A stretch of 64,000 nucleotides of DNA from Cellulomonas hominis. GTDB lineage: Bacteria > Actinomycetota > Actinomycetes > Actinomycetales > Cellulomonadaceae. Under the pieces are notes generated by a model. The model saw only the letters and a list, made by a program, of their open reading frames with translations. It did not search any database and was not told the origin of the DNA. The DNA lies in the NCBI RefSeq assembly GCF_901521055.1, contig NZ_CABEGA010000040.1:1-64000 (forward strand), given 5' to 3'. Positions 53,989 through 61,497 of the stretch are shown here, piece by piece. Each line of letters begins with the position of its first letter. The stretch's first letter is position 1. Both the position numbers and the translations under genes were made by a program.

Positions 53989-54022
53989 CGTCGCCGGGGT
54001 GCGCTGCGGCACCCCGGCGACG
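53989..54022 (-). terminator. 14-bp stem-loop between peptide gene and export operon
   Basis: Arms 53989-54002 and 54009-54022 pair perfectly around a 6-base loop, 8 bases after the secreted-peptide stop and 44 bases before the lipoprotein start. No clear new promoter was seen between them, so partial read-through could give much peptide mRNA and little export-operon mRNA, as in bacteriocin loci. Confidence 0.8.
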
Positions 54023-54030
54023 CGTGCGGT

Positions 54031-54321
54031 CTACCGGAACTCGGCCCGGGCGATCGAGGTGCTGCTGTTACCGGCGTCCGCCTTGGCCGACGAGCTCGTG
54101 GTCGTCCACGCCGACTGGGCCGACAGGGCGCCGTGCTTCGCGTACGACCGCCCCTGCGTGCCGCTCCACGTGCTGGTGGTGGCCTTGGCGTAGTCGGTGC
54201 CCGCGTACAGCGTGTACGAGCCGGCCGCTGCTGCCGGACCGGCCGCGAGCACGCCGAGCCCGACCGCCAGCGCCCCGGCCACGACCGCCCGGAGCGTCCT
54301 GCTCTTCGTCGTCGTCGTCAT
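54031..54321 (-). CDS. Small secreted cationic peptide, bacteriocin-like
   Basis: A 96-residue precursor. A clear Sec signal (KSRTLRAVVAGALAVGLGVLAAGPAAAA) is followed by an AxA site near residue 34, leaving a ~62-residue mature peptide with no cysteine. It is rich in Ser, Thr, Ala, Tyr and Trp with net positive charge (YTLYAGTDYAKATTSTWSG ... SYAKHGALSAQSAWTTTSSS). Size, composition and adjacency to an ABC ATPase/permease recall lactococcin 972-type bacteriocins, but I cannot claim homology. GGGAGA precedes the ATG. It has its own promoter and is divergent from a gamma-butyrolactone-receptor-like regulator. Confidence 0.7.
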   Translation of the reverse strand: MTTTTKSRTLRAVVAGALAVGLGVLAAGPAAAAGSYTLYAGTDYAKATTSTWSGTQGRSYAKHGALSAQSAWTTTSSSAKADAGNSSTSIARAEFR

Positions 54322-54345
54322 GGTTCTCTCCCCTGCTTGGACACG

Positions 54346-54403
54346 CGGTCGAACGGATGTGCGACCGTCCACCGACCATACGCCCGTCCGGTGAGCGCCA
54401 CAA
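54346..54403 (-). promoter_or_regulatory. Promoter of secreted-peptide gene with dyad at the start site
   Basis: On the minus strand -35 TTGTGG (54398-54403), a 17-base spacer and -10 TATGGT (54375-54380) make one of the most consensus-like promoters in the window. Transcription would begin near 54368. The inverted repeat CGGTCG-N10-CGACCG (54346-54367) starts at that point, a natural operator position for the divergent TetR-family regulator. Confidence 0.65.
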
Positions 54404-54478
54404 GGGTGTCGTCGCGGGAACGAGGCACGTCCGCCCTATGCTCGGCGTCGCTACCAGGACAATTCAGACGGGCGACCC

Positions 54479-55105
54479 ATGACGCAGCGTGAGGCGCAAC
54501 GCGCGCGCACCCGCGCCGCGATCGTGCAGACCGCGGCCGCGATGATCGACGACCGCGGCTACCTCGGCACGTCCATCCGGGACGTCGCCCGGGCGCTCGA
54601 CCTCACGGTCGGCGCGATCTTCTTCCACTTCCCCGCCAAGGACGACCTCGGGCGCGCTGTCCTGCGCGAGTCGCAGGTGCGCTGGACGTCGCTCGTCGAC
54701 GCGGCCCGGACCCGGCCGGGGCCGCGCCTGCACGCGCTCGTGTGGCTGACCGGACGCGCGGCGGAGGCCTACGTCGACGACGTCCACGTCCGCGCCGCCG
54801 TCCGCCTGGTGCGTGAGCGGGCGCTCCGGGCCGAGGTGCTGCCGACGCCGCATGCCGGCTGGGTCGCCGTGACGGCCGAGCTGCTCGGCGCCGCGGCCGA
54901 GGCGGGTGAGCTCGCACCCGGGCTCGACGTCGAGCCGGTGGCGTACCAGATCGTGTGCACGTGGTCGGGCAACCAGCAGCTCGTCCGGGACCTGGACACC
55001 CTCGACCGCCTGCCGGAACGCCTGCAGGACATGTGGCGCGCGTACCTGCCGCTGCTGGTGGGCGAGCGGGGCCTGGACCTGGACGCGGTGTTCGCCGCCG
55101 ACTGA
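54479..55105 (+). CDS. TetR-family regulator, gamma-butyrolactone-receptor-like
   Basis: A 208-residue regulator. N-terminal HTH (residues about 8-55: RTRAAIVQTAAAMIDDRGYLGTSIRDVARALDLTVGAIFFHFPAKDDL) closely follows the ArpA/ScbR pattern, especially the GAxxFHFxxKxxL stretch. The C-terminal part (WVAVTAELLGAAAEAGELAPGLD, RLPERLQDMWRAYLPLL) also resembles receptors that bind gamma-butyrolactone signals; this subgroup call is by eye. A TATGCT -10 (54437-54442) precedes it. Divergent from the secreted-peptide gene, which it probably controls. No butyrolactone synthase (AfsA/ScbA) is in the window. Confidence 0.75.
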   Translation: MTQREAQRARTRAAIVQTAAAMIDDRGYLGTSIRDVARALDLTVGAIFFHFPAKDDLGRAVLRESQVRWTSLVDAARTRPGPRLHALVWLTGRAAEAYVDDVHVRAAVRLVRERALRAEVLPTPHAGWVAVTAELLGAAAEAGELAPGLDVEPVAYQIVCTWSGNQQLVRDLDTLDRLPERLQDMWRAYLPLLVGERGLDLDAVFAAD

Positions 55106-55111
55106 GGCGAC

Positions 55112-55891
55112 TCAGCCCCGCCCGGTCCAGCCCTCGCTCGGCGCCCCGGCGACGGCGACCTCGTCGCGCTTGTCCTCGAACAGCCGGATGATGCTCACCG
55201 ACGCCGGTGCGACGCGCAGCTGGCTCCACGAGCCGGGCTGGGCGCCCATCGTGCGGCCGAGCGCCGCGCGGATCGACACGGCGTGCGAGACGACCACGAC
55301 GGTGCGGCCGGTGCCCGCGGCGAGCAGCCCGTCGAGGGCGGCACCGATCCGCTCCCCCACGTCGGCGATCGACTCGCCGCCGCCCTCGGGCCGGACGTCG
55401 GCGCGCGTGTGCCAGGGCTCGAGCTCGCCGGGCCAGCGCTGCTCGATCTCCTCGGCGGTCAGGCCCTGCCAGGCACCGAAGTCGGCCTCCTTGAACGCCT
55501 CCTCGACGCGGGGCGTCAGGCCGAGGCGCTCGCCGATGATCGCCGCGGTCTCCCGCGTGCGGACCATCGGGGACGCGATCAGCTCGGTGGGGTAGTCGAT
55601 GTCGCCCCACAGGTCGTGCCCGACCCGGCGGACGAGCTCCCCGGCGGCGGCGGCCTGCTCGCGACCCCGCTGGTTGAGCGACGGGCCGGGCTCGGAGGAG
55701 CCGGAGTAGCCGCGCGAGACGGTCATCTCGGTCTCGCCGTGGCGGACGAGGATCACGGTCACGGGCTGCTGGTCGTCGAACCGGACGCCCGCCCCGGACG
55801 GCCGCGGCCTGCGCGCGGGGGGTGCTGGCGTCCCGGCCTCGGGCTCCAGCGGAGCTGACGTGCTGTCCGGGCCCGGACCGTCGGCGACCAT
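55112..55891 (-). CDS. Histidine phosphatase, acid-phosphatase half of the RNase H/CobC-type protein
   Basis: A 259-residue phosphoglycerate-mutase-like phosphatase: VILVRHGETEMTVSRGYSG holds the nucleophilic His in RHG, ASPMVRTRETA follows, EADFGAWQGLTAEEI holds the acid, and VVVSHAVSIR the second His. The gene order Nif3 / zinc-ribbon / phosphatase equals Rv2230c-Rv2229c-Rv2228c of M. tuberculosis, where the last protein also carries an N-terminal RNase H domain. Here the first ~42 residues are Pro-rich and no RNase H is present. The ATG overlaps the zinc-ribbon stop (TGATG). Confidence 0.87.
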   Translation of the reverse strand: MVADGPGPDSTSAPLEPEAGTPAPPARRPRPSGAGVRFDDQQPVTVILVRHGETEMTVSRGYSGSSEPGPSLNQRGREQAAAAGELVRRVGHDLWGDIDYPTELIASPMVRTRETAAIIGERLGLTPRVEEAFKEADFGAWQGLTAEEIEQRWPGELEPWHTRADVRPEGGGESIADVGERIGAALDGLLAAGTGRTVVVVSHAVSIRAALGRTMGAQPGSWSQLRVAPASVSIIRLFEDKRDEVAVAGAPSEGWTGRG

Positions 55892-56631
55892 CAGTAGGCG
55901 TCCTCTCCCCGGACCAGAATCCGCCCGGAGTCCTCGCAGTAGACGATCTCATCCTCGGGGGTGGCCTTGATCTTCGCCAGCTCGGTGGCCGGGACGGGCA
56001 GGCCGCTGCCCTCGGAGCGCCCGTGCCGGAGCGCCGCGATCGCGACCCCGCCGAGCCGGCCGCGCAGCCGGTCGTAGAGCTGGATCAGCCGGTCCTCGAG
56101 CGGCGCGGCCATCGCCTCGCGCTCGGCCCGCACCTGCTCGGCCTGCTTCTCGATGACCGCGAGCTCGGCGTCCCGCTCGGCGATGATCGCGGCGCGGTCG
56201 TTCAGCAGCGCGGCGTGCGCGGTCGTCAGCTCGCCGAGCGCCCCCTCGTGCGCCTCCAGCCGCTCCATGGCCTCGAGCTCGACGTCCTCGAGGTCGGCCT
56301 GGCGGCGCGCCAGCGAGGCGAGCTCGCTCTGGAGCGCCTGCAGGTCCTTCGCGGACCCGGTGCCGGAGTCGAGCCGCGTCTGGTCACGGGCGGCGCGGTC
56401 GCGGACCTGCTGGACGTCCGCCTCGGCCTTGGTGACCTCGCGCCGGATGTCCCCGACGGCGGTCCGGGACGCGGCGATCGCGGTGTCCAGGTCGGCGATC
56501 CGGCCGTCGAGCTCGGCGATCCGCGCGTGCTGCGGCAGCGAGGTCCGCTTGTGCGCGAGCTGGTCCAGCTTGGTGTCGAGGGCCTGCAGGTCGAGCAGCC
56601 GCTTCTGGTCCTGCGGGGTCGCCTTGGTCAC
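55891..56631 (-). CDS. Coiled-coil protein of the C4-type zinc-ribbon family, ribbon degenerate
   Basis: A 246-residue protein. Residues about 8-180 form a long coiled coil (LLDLQALDTKLDQLAHKRTSL ... AVIEKQAEQVRAEREAM). The C-terminal segment matches the actinobacterial Rv2229c-type zinc ribbon, but the usual CxxC pairs are gone: RHGRSEGSGLPVPATEL and IVYCEDSGRILVRGE keep one Cys only. It therefore should not bind zinc in the usual way. The GTG start overlaps the Nif3 stop and its stop overlaps the phosphatase start. Function of the family is unknown. Confidence 0.85.
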   Translation of the reverse strand: MTKATPQDQKRLLDLQALDTKLDQLAHKRTSLPQHARIAELDGRIADLDTAIAASRTAVGDIRREVTKAEADVQQVRDRAARDQTRLDSGTGSAKDLQALQSELASLARRQADLEDVELEAMERLEAHEGALGELTTAHAALLNDRAAIIAERDAELAVIEKQAEQVRAEREAMAAPLEDRLIQLYDRLRGRLGGVAIAALRHGRSEGSGLPVPATELAKIKATPEDEIVYCEDSGRILVRGEDAY

Positions 56632-57842
56632 GGGTGGTGTCCTTCGGGGTCGGAGGGCGCCGCGATGCGGCCGGTCCACGGATCGGTGCGCAGGGTGCTG
56701 ACGCGGGTCTCCACCGTAGTGCCGTGCGCGGCGAGGTCGGCGCGCAGGTCCCGCTCCGCCCCGGCCAGCCACGGCCACTCGGACGCGAAGTGCGCCGCGT
56801 CGACCAGGTAGGGCGGGCTGGCGGCGGCTCCGCGGGCCTCGAACTCGGCGCGCTCGCGCAGCTCGGAGGCGGGGTGGTGCCGCAGGTCGGCGGTGAGGTA
56901 GACGTCCGCGCCGGAGGACCGGACGGCGTCGAACAGGGAGTCGCCGGCGCCACCGACGACCGCGACGGTCCGGACGGTCGCGTCCGGCGGCCCGGCGTAC
57001 CGGATGCCCTGCACGGTCGGCGGCAGGGCGGCGGCGACCCGCTCGGCGAACGCGTGGAGCGTCGCGGGCCCCGCCAGGTGCCCGACGCGCCCGGTCCCCG
57101 TGGGGCCGTCCCAGCGCGCGAGCTCGAGGACGTCGAACGCGGGCTCCTCGTACGGGTGCGCCGACCGCATCGCGGCGACGACGGCGGCGCGCAGCCGCCG
57201 GGGCGCGACCATCTCGACGCGGGCCTCCACCACGTGCGCGGCCTCGCCCGCACGCCCGATCGCGGGATCCGCCGCCTCCGACGGCGTGAACGTGCCCTCG
57301 CCCGTGCTGGTCCAGGCGCACCGGCTGTACTCGCCGACCGCCCCGGCGCCGGCCGCGGCGAGCGCGTCGACGAGCCGCTCCGCGTCGCCGGCCGGGACGA
57401 ACACCACGTGCTTGTCGAGGGCCTCGGCCGGAGCGGGCACCAGGGGGCGCAGGTCCTGCAGGCCGACCAGGCGGGCCAGCTCCTCGGCCACGCCGCCCTC
57501 GGCCGCGTCGGCGTTGGTGTGCGCGGTGTACAGGGCGACCCCGGCCCGGACGAGCCGGTGCAGGAGCGCGCCCTTCGCGTCGGTCGCGGCCACGGAGTGC
57601 ACGCCGCGCAGCAGCAGCGGGTGGTGCACCACGACGAGGTCCGCGCCCCAGGCGACGGCCTCCTCGGCGACGGCGGTCACCGGGTCGACGGCGAGCAGGA
57701 CGCGCCGCACGGGCTGCGCCGGGTCGCCGGTGACCAGGCCGACCCGGTCCCAGGACTCGGCGGTGCGGGGCGGGTAGCGGCGGTCGAGCAGCCGCACCAC
57801 GTCGGCGAGGGTCGCGACCGGGTCGGACGTCGGGTGGCTCAC
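56628..57842 (-). CDS. Nif3-like dinuclear-metal protein
   Basis: A 404-residue protein of the NIF3/YbgI family with a PII-like insert, the long bacterial form. Metal ligands are in DLVVVHHPLLLRG (two His), YTAHTNADAAEGG (His, Asp) and near the C-terminus LVDAAHFASEWPW (His, Glu). The middle (KHVVFVPAGDAERLVDALAAAGAGAVGEYSRC) is the YqfO-type insert. Members form toroidal hexamers; the activity is unsettled (formerly GTP cyclohydrolase I type 2). GTG start. First gene of a three-gene overlapping operon. Confidence 0.9.
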   Translation of the reverse strand: MSHPTSDPVATLADVVRLLDRRYPPRTAESWDRVGLVTGDPAQPVRRVLLAVDPVTAVAEEAVAWGADLVVVHHPLLLRGVHSVAATDAKGALLHRLVRAGVALYTAHTNADAAEGGVAEELARLVGLQDLRPLVPAPAEALDKHVVFVPAGDAERLVDALAAAGAGAVGEYSRCAWTSTGEGTFTPSEAADPAIGRAGEAAHVVEARVEMVAPRRLRAAVVAAMRSAHPYEEPAFDVLELARWDGPTGTGRVGHLAGPATLHAFAERVAAALPPTVQGIRYAGPPDATVRTVAVVGGAGDSLFDAVRSSGADVYLTADLRHHPASELRERAEFEARGAAASPPYLVDAAHFASEWPWLAGAERDLRADLAAHGTTVETRVSTLRTDPWTGRIAAPSDPEGHHP

Positions 57843-57878
57843 GCGGACGAACCTACCCGCGCGCGCCGACGCGCCGCC

Positions 57879-58928
57879 TCACGGCAGGAGCATCGACTTG
57901 ATCGCCCGGCGCTCGTCCATCGCGGCGTAGGCCTCGGCGACCTCGCTCAGCGGCAGCACCAGGTCGAACACCCGGCCCGGCCGGATCGCCCCGGACCACA
58001 CCTCGGGCGCGAGCTCCTCGATGTACGCCCGTACCGGCGCGACGCCGCCCACGACGCCGACGTTGGTGCCGAACATCTGCCGCACCGGCAGCTCCGGCCC
58101 GCCGGCGGGGACGCCGACGAACCCGACCCGGCCGCCGGGGCGTGCCGTGTCGAGGGCCTGCTGCATCGACTCCTTCGTCCCGACGCACTCGAGCACGTGG
58201 TCCGGGCCGATGCCGCCGAGCAGGTCCCGCACGGCGGCGGCGCCCTCGTCGCCCCGCTCGGCGACGACGTCGGTCGCGCCGAACTCGCGGGCGAGGGCCT
58301 GGCGGGACGCGTGCCGGGACATGGCGACGACGCGCTCGGCGCCGAGCCGGTGCGCGGCGATCACGGCGCACAGCCCGACCGCGCCGTCCCCGACGACCGC
58401 GACCGTCGACCCGGGCCGCACCCCGGCGGACAGCGCCGCGTGGTGCCCGGTCCCCATGACGTCGGTCAGGGTGAGGACGCCCGGCAGCAGGTCCTCGTCC
58501 GGGGTGTCCGGCATGGCGACGAGCGTGCCGTCGGCCAGCGGGACGCGGACGTACTCGCCCTGACCCGCGTCGGTGAAGACGCCCTCGGCGTCGTCCCCGC
58601 CCCAGCCGCTGCCCCGCTCGCACGAGGTGTGCACGCCGTTGCGGCAGTGCCGGCACGTGTTGTCCTGCACGGTGAACGGCGCGACGACGAACTGGCCCGG
58701 TCGCACGGTGCGCACGTCGGAGCCGACCTCCTCGACGACGCCGACGAACTCGTGCCCGATGCGGCGGGGCTCCTGCGTCGGCCGCACGCCGCGGTAGGGC
58801 CACAGGTCGGAGCCGCAGACGCACGACGCGACGACCCGGACGACGGCGTCGGTCGGGCGCTGGATCGTGGGGTCCGGGACCTCCTCGAGGCGGACGTCGT
58901 GGGGGCCGTGGATGAGGGTCGCTCGCAC
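57879..58928 (-). CDS. Zinc-dependent alcohol dehydrogenase (MDR family)
   Basis: A 349-residue medium-chain dehydrogenase. Catalytic zinc ligands in SCVCGSDLWPYRG and IGHEFVGVVEEVG, and structural-zinc cysteines in DNTCRHCRNGVHTSCERG. Cofactor motif VAVVGDGAVGLCAVIAAHRLGAERV. The CVCGSDLWPYRG string is typical of a large actinobacterial group of uncharacterised Zn-ADHs. GTG start at 58928. It lies 36 bases upstream of nif3 on the same strand, so read-through is possible. Confidence 0.88.
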   Translation of the reverse strand: MRATLIHGPHDVRLEEVPDPTIQRPTDAVVRVVASCVCGSDLWPYRGVRPTQEPRRIGHEFVGVVEEVGSDVRTVRPGQFVVAPFTVQDNTCRHCRNGVHTSCERGSGWGGDDAEGVFTDAGQGEYVRVPLADGTLVAMPDTPDEDLLPGVLTLTDVMGTGHHAALSAGVRPGSTVAVVGDGAVGLCAVIAAHRLGAERVVAMSRHASRQALAREFGATDVVAERGDEGAAAVRDLLGGIGPDHVLECVGTKESMQQALDTARPGGRVGFVGVPAGGPELPVRQMFGTNVGVVGGVAPVRAYIEELAPEVWSGAIRPGRVFDLVLPLSEVAEAYAAMDERRAIKSMLLP

Positions 58929-59016
58929 GGGGGCAGCCTACGACGCAGGTCAGGGGGCGCGACCCGGCCGGCCGCTGCCCTGGTCACGGCCGCGGCCGAC
59001 CCGCAGACTGGGGCGC

Positions 59017-59730
59017 ATGTGTGGCCGATACGCCCAGACCCGCGCCGCCGACCAGATCGAGCGGGACCTCGCCGTCGACCGGATCCTCGGCGAGCACCGG
59101 GGACCGTCGTGGAACGTCGCCCCGACGCAGGACGTGCCGGTGGTGCTGGAGCGCGTCGAGGACGACGGCCCGCAGCGCCAGCTCCGCACCGCCCGGTGGG
59201 GCCTGGTCCCGTCGTGGGCCAAGGACGTCTCGATCGGCTCGCGGATGATCAACGCCCGCTCCGAGACGGTGCTCGACAAGCCGGCGTTCCGGAAGGCGGC
59301 CGCCAAGCGGCGGGCCCTCGTGCCGATGGACGGGTACTACGAGTGGCAGGCCAACGAGCGGGGCCCGAAGACGCCGTACTTCCTGCACGGCTCGGAGCCG
59401 CTGGCCGCCGCGGGGCTGTACGAGCTCTGGCGGGACCACAGCCGCGCCGACGACGACCCCGCGCGCTGGCTGTGGACCGTCACGATCATCACCCGCCCGG
59501 CGACCGACGCGCTCGGCCACATCCACGACCGCTGCCCGGTGCTGCTCCCCCGCCCGCTGTGGGACGAGTGGCTCGACCCGGCGATCACGGCGGCGGACGA
59601 GGTCGGCGCGATGCTGGTGAACGTCCCGGAGCCGCACCTCACCCCGCGCGAGGTGGGCCGCGCCGTCGGCAACGTCGCCAACGACGGCCCGGAGCTCGTC
59701 GAGCCGGTCGCGCCGGAGCCGACCGCTTGA
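59017..59730 (+). CDS. SRAP-family DNA-protein crosslink protein (YedK/HMCES)
   Basis: A 237-residue SRAP protein. Cys2 (MCGRYAQT) is the residue that forms a thiazolidine crosslink with abasic sites in single-stranded DNA after Met removal. Asn in SWNVAPTQ, Glu in DGYYEWQA and His in LGHIHDRCPVLL complete the active site, with MINARSETV. It shields abasic sites from cleavage during replication. The ATG is fixed by Cys2. Single gene between divergent and convergent neighbours. Confidence 0.93.
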   Translation: MCGRYAQTRAADQIERDLAVDRILGEHRGPSWNVAPTQDVPVVLERVEDDGPQRQLRTARWGLVPSWAKDVSIGSRMINARSETVLDKPAFRKAAAKRRALVPMDGYYEWQANERGPKTPYFLHGSEPLAAAGLYELWRDHSRADDDPARWLWTVTIITRPATDALGHIHDRCPVLLPRPLWDEWLDPAITAADEVGAMLVNVPEPHLTPREVGRAVGNVANDGPELVEPVAPEPTA

Positions 59731-59752
59731 GCGGGTCGCCCGGAGCGCCGCC

Positions 59753-60838
59753 TCAGCTGCGGTAGCGGCTCACCATCGGGCAGTCGAACGGGTCCCGTGC
59801 CGCGAGGCCGACCTCGTTGAGGTACCGCACGACGATCCGGTACGACTCCAGCAGCGTCGTCTCCGTGTACGGGACCCCGTGCGTCGCGCAGTGCTCCCGG
59901 ACGATCTCCCGGGCCCGCGCGAGGTGCGGGCGCGGCATGCTCGGGAACAGGTGGTGCTCGATCTGGTAGCTGAGCCCGCCGAGCAGCATGCTCATGGGCG
60001 TCCCGCCGGAGATGTTCCGCGAGGTCAGCACCTGCTTGGACAGGAAGTCGAGCTTGCTGTCGGCCGGGATGATGGGCATGCCCTTGTGGTTGGGGGCGAA
60101 CGACGCGCCCATGTAGACGCCGAACACGGCGAGCTGCACCCCGAGGAACGCCGCCGCGAGCCCCAGGGGCAGGAACCACACGACCACGGCGACGTTCGCG
60201 GTGAGCCGCAGCGCCAGCACCACGAGCTCGGTGACGCGCTCGCGCGGGTTGCGGTCGTCGGTGCGGGCGATCGACGACCTGATCGAGGTCACGTGCAGGT
60301 TCAGGCCCTCGAGCAGCAGCAGCGGGAAGAACGCCCAGCCCTGCACCCGGGCGAACGCGGCGCGCCAGCCGGTGCGGGTCGCGGCGGCGTCCGGGTGGAA
60401 CGCCAGGGCCTCCATGTCGATGTCCGGGTCCTTGCCGACCTTGTTCGGGTTGGCGTGGTGCTTGTTGTGCTTCGACACCCACCAGGTGTGGCTGACGCCG
60501 ACGACGCCGTTCGCCAGGACGCGACCGAGCCGGTCGTTCGCGGGACCGGAGCGGAACACCTGCCGGTGCGAGGCCTCGTGCGCGACGAACGCGAACTGGG
60601 TCAGCAGCACGCCGAGCCCCGCGGCGACCAGCAGCTGGGACCACGAGTCGCCCAGCAGCACGAACGCGACCCCGAGCCCGACGAGCAGCACGCCGAGCAC
60701 CGCGAGCAGCGTCACGTAGAAGCCGCGGGTGCGCTCCAGCAGCCCCGCCTCCCTGATCTGGGCCGACAGCGTCTGGTAGCTGCCGGTCGCGGCCTCCTGG
60801 CCGCGACGTGTCCGGGTGGTCAGGGGTGTGGTGCTCAC
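59753..60838 (-). CDS. Fatty-acid (acyl-lipid) desaturase, copy 1
   Basis: A 361-residue membrane di-iron desaturase. The three histidine boxes are HEASH (with VFRSG after it), HNKHHANP and QIEHHLFPSMPR; four helices lie in two pairs (about 40-85 and 210-250). It resembles linoleoyl-CoA-type/DesA3-like front-end enzymes that add a double bond to membrane acyl chains. The GTG at 60838 was chosen from GGAG spacing. The protein at 61498-62601 is a clear paralogue. Its leader carries a hairpin and -10 shared with that paralogue. Confidence 0.9.
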   Translation of the reverse strand: MSTTPLTTRTRRGQEAATGSYQTLSAQIREAGLLERTRGFYVTLLAVLGVLLVGLGVAFVLLGDSWSQLLVAAGLGVLLTQFAFVAHEASHRQVFRSGPANDRLGRVLANGVVGVSHTWWVSKHNKHHANPNKVGKDPDIDMEALAFHPDAAATRTGWRAAFARVQGWAFFPLLLLEGLNLHVTSIRSSIARTDDRNPRERVTELVVLALRLTANVAVVVWFLPLGLAAAFLGVQLAVFGVYMGASFAPNHKGMPIIPADSKLDFLSKQVLTSRNISGGTPMSMLLGGLSYQIEHHLFPSMPRPHLARAREIVREHCATHGVPYTETTLLESYRIVVRYLNEVGLAARDPFDCPMVSRYRS

Positions 60839-60884
60839 AGGCGCTCCGGGTGTCGGGTGTCGGCCGGGCCAGCCGAGGACGGGC

Positions 60885-60919
60885 GAGCGGACGCTCGACG
60901 TGCGGACGCCGACACAGTA
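60885..60919 (-). promoter_or_regulatory. Desaturase copy 1 promoter and 5' hairpin
   Basis: On the minus strand a TACTGT -10 (60914-60919) is followed, 17 bases on, by the hairpin GAGCGTCCGCTC (60885-60896). The start codon comes 46 bases after that. The same elements with the same spacing occur at copy 2 (62647-62681). Confidence 0.65.
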
Positions 60920-61013
60920 CGACGGCCGCCTGTTCCACGCGCGTGCGGGCGCGCGCGTGGCGGCGCGTGGTGCGTCACGTGAACTCGGGCTCCCATCCTC
61001 GCGCTGCACTTGC

Positions 61014-61158
61014 TACGCTGTTCCTCGTAGTCGCAGTGTTTCGCTGTGGTCTCTCCCGCGGGTTCGCCCGCGCGGCGCTCTCAGGAGCGGCGGACCACGA
61101 CCCACCGTGAATACCGGTCCTGGGTCGTCTGGGGTCGCACCAACCTGAAGGAGTACAC
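61014..61158 (+). promoter_or_regulatory. Promoter and long structured 5' leader of the cold-shock gene
   Basis: TACGCT at 61014-61019 is a likely -10, giving a ~130-base untranslated leader. Within it GTGGTC (61046-61051) pairs with GACCAC (61093-61098), enclosing two hairpins: 61057-61072 (six perfect pairs closed by a TTCG tetraloop) and 61076-61089 (five pairs). Long leaders of this kind control cspA mRNA stability and translation with temperature in other bacteria. GAAGGAG precedes the ATG. This covers the 320-base gap 60839-61158, which has no gene. Confidence 0.7.
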
Positions 61159-61362
61159 ATGGCCACCGGAACTGTGAAGTGGTTCAACGCCGAGAAGGGC
61201 TTCGGCTTCATCGCGCCCGACGGCGACGGCCCGGACGTCTTCGCCCACTACTCGGCGATCACGACCAGCGGCTACCGCTCCCTCGACGAGGGCCAGAAGG
61301 TCCAGTTCGAGGTGACGCAGGGCCCCAAGGGTCCGCAGGCGTCGGAGATCACGCCGCTCTGA
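61159..61362 (+). CDS. Cold-shock protein (CspA family)
   Basis: A 67-residue OB-fold nucleic-acid chaperone. RNP1 KGFGFIAP and RNP2 VFAHY are present, with [16 protein letters not shown] at the N-terminus and a C-terminal [13 protein letters not shown]. It melts mRNA structure in the cold, though some actinobacterial copies are constitutive. It lies between two desaturase genes on the opposite strand and ends at a very strong terminator. Confidence 0.96.
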   Translation: MATGTVKWFNAEKGFGFIAPDGDGPDVFAHYSAITTSGYRSLDEGQKVQFEVTQGPKGPQASEITPL

Positions 61363-61380
61363 TCTGAGCGCCGTACCGAC

Positions 61381-61415
61381 AAGAGCCCCCCGCGACCTGG
61401 TCGCGGGGGGCTCTT
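61381..61415 (+). terminator. 15-bp perfect stem-loop terminator of csp
   Basis: Arms 61381-61395 and 61401-61415 pair perfectly around CCTGG, starting 18 bases after the csp stop. The distal arm ends in CTCTT. Confidence 0.92.
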
Positions 61416-61445
61416 GCGTGTCCGGATGCTGCGTGTCCGGATGCT
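61416..61445. repeat. Tandem 15-bp repeat between two terminators
   Basis: GCGTGTCCGGATGCT occurs twice back to back (61416-61430, 61431-61445), with a partial third copy to about 61460. It is non-coding and fills the gap between the csp and desaturase terminators. It looks like slippage; no function is proposed. Confidence 0.8.
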
Positions 61446-61464
61446 GCGTGCGTGTCCGGCGGCA

Positions 61465-61493
61465 CTGGGTCCGGGGCGCTGCCCCGGACCCAG
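61465..61493 (-). terminator. 13-bp stem-loop terminator of desaturase copy 2
   Basis: Arms 61465-61477 and 61481-61493 are perfectly complementary around a 3-base loop, 4 bases past the minus-strand desaturase stop. Confidence 0.85.
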
Positions 61494-61497
61494 CCGG

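Noticed and set aside
61416-61460. 15-bp repeats as regulator binding sites
   Set aside because: They lie between two convergent terminators, far from any start codon.
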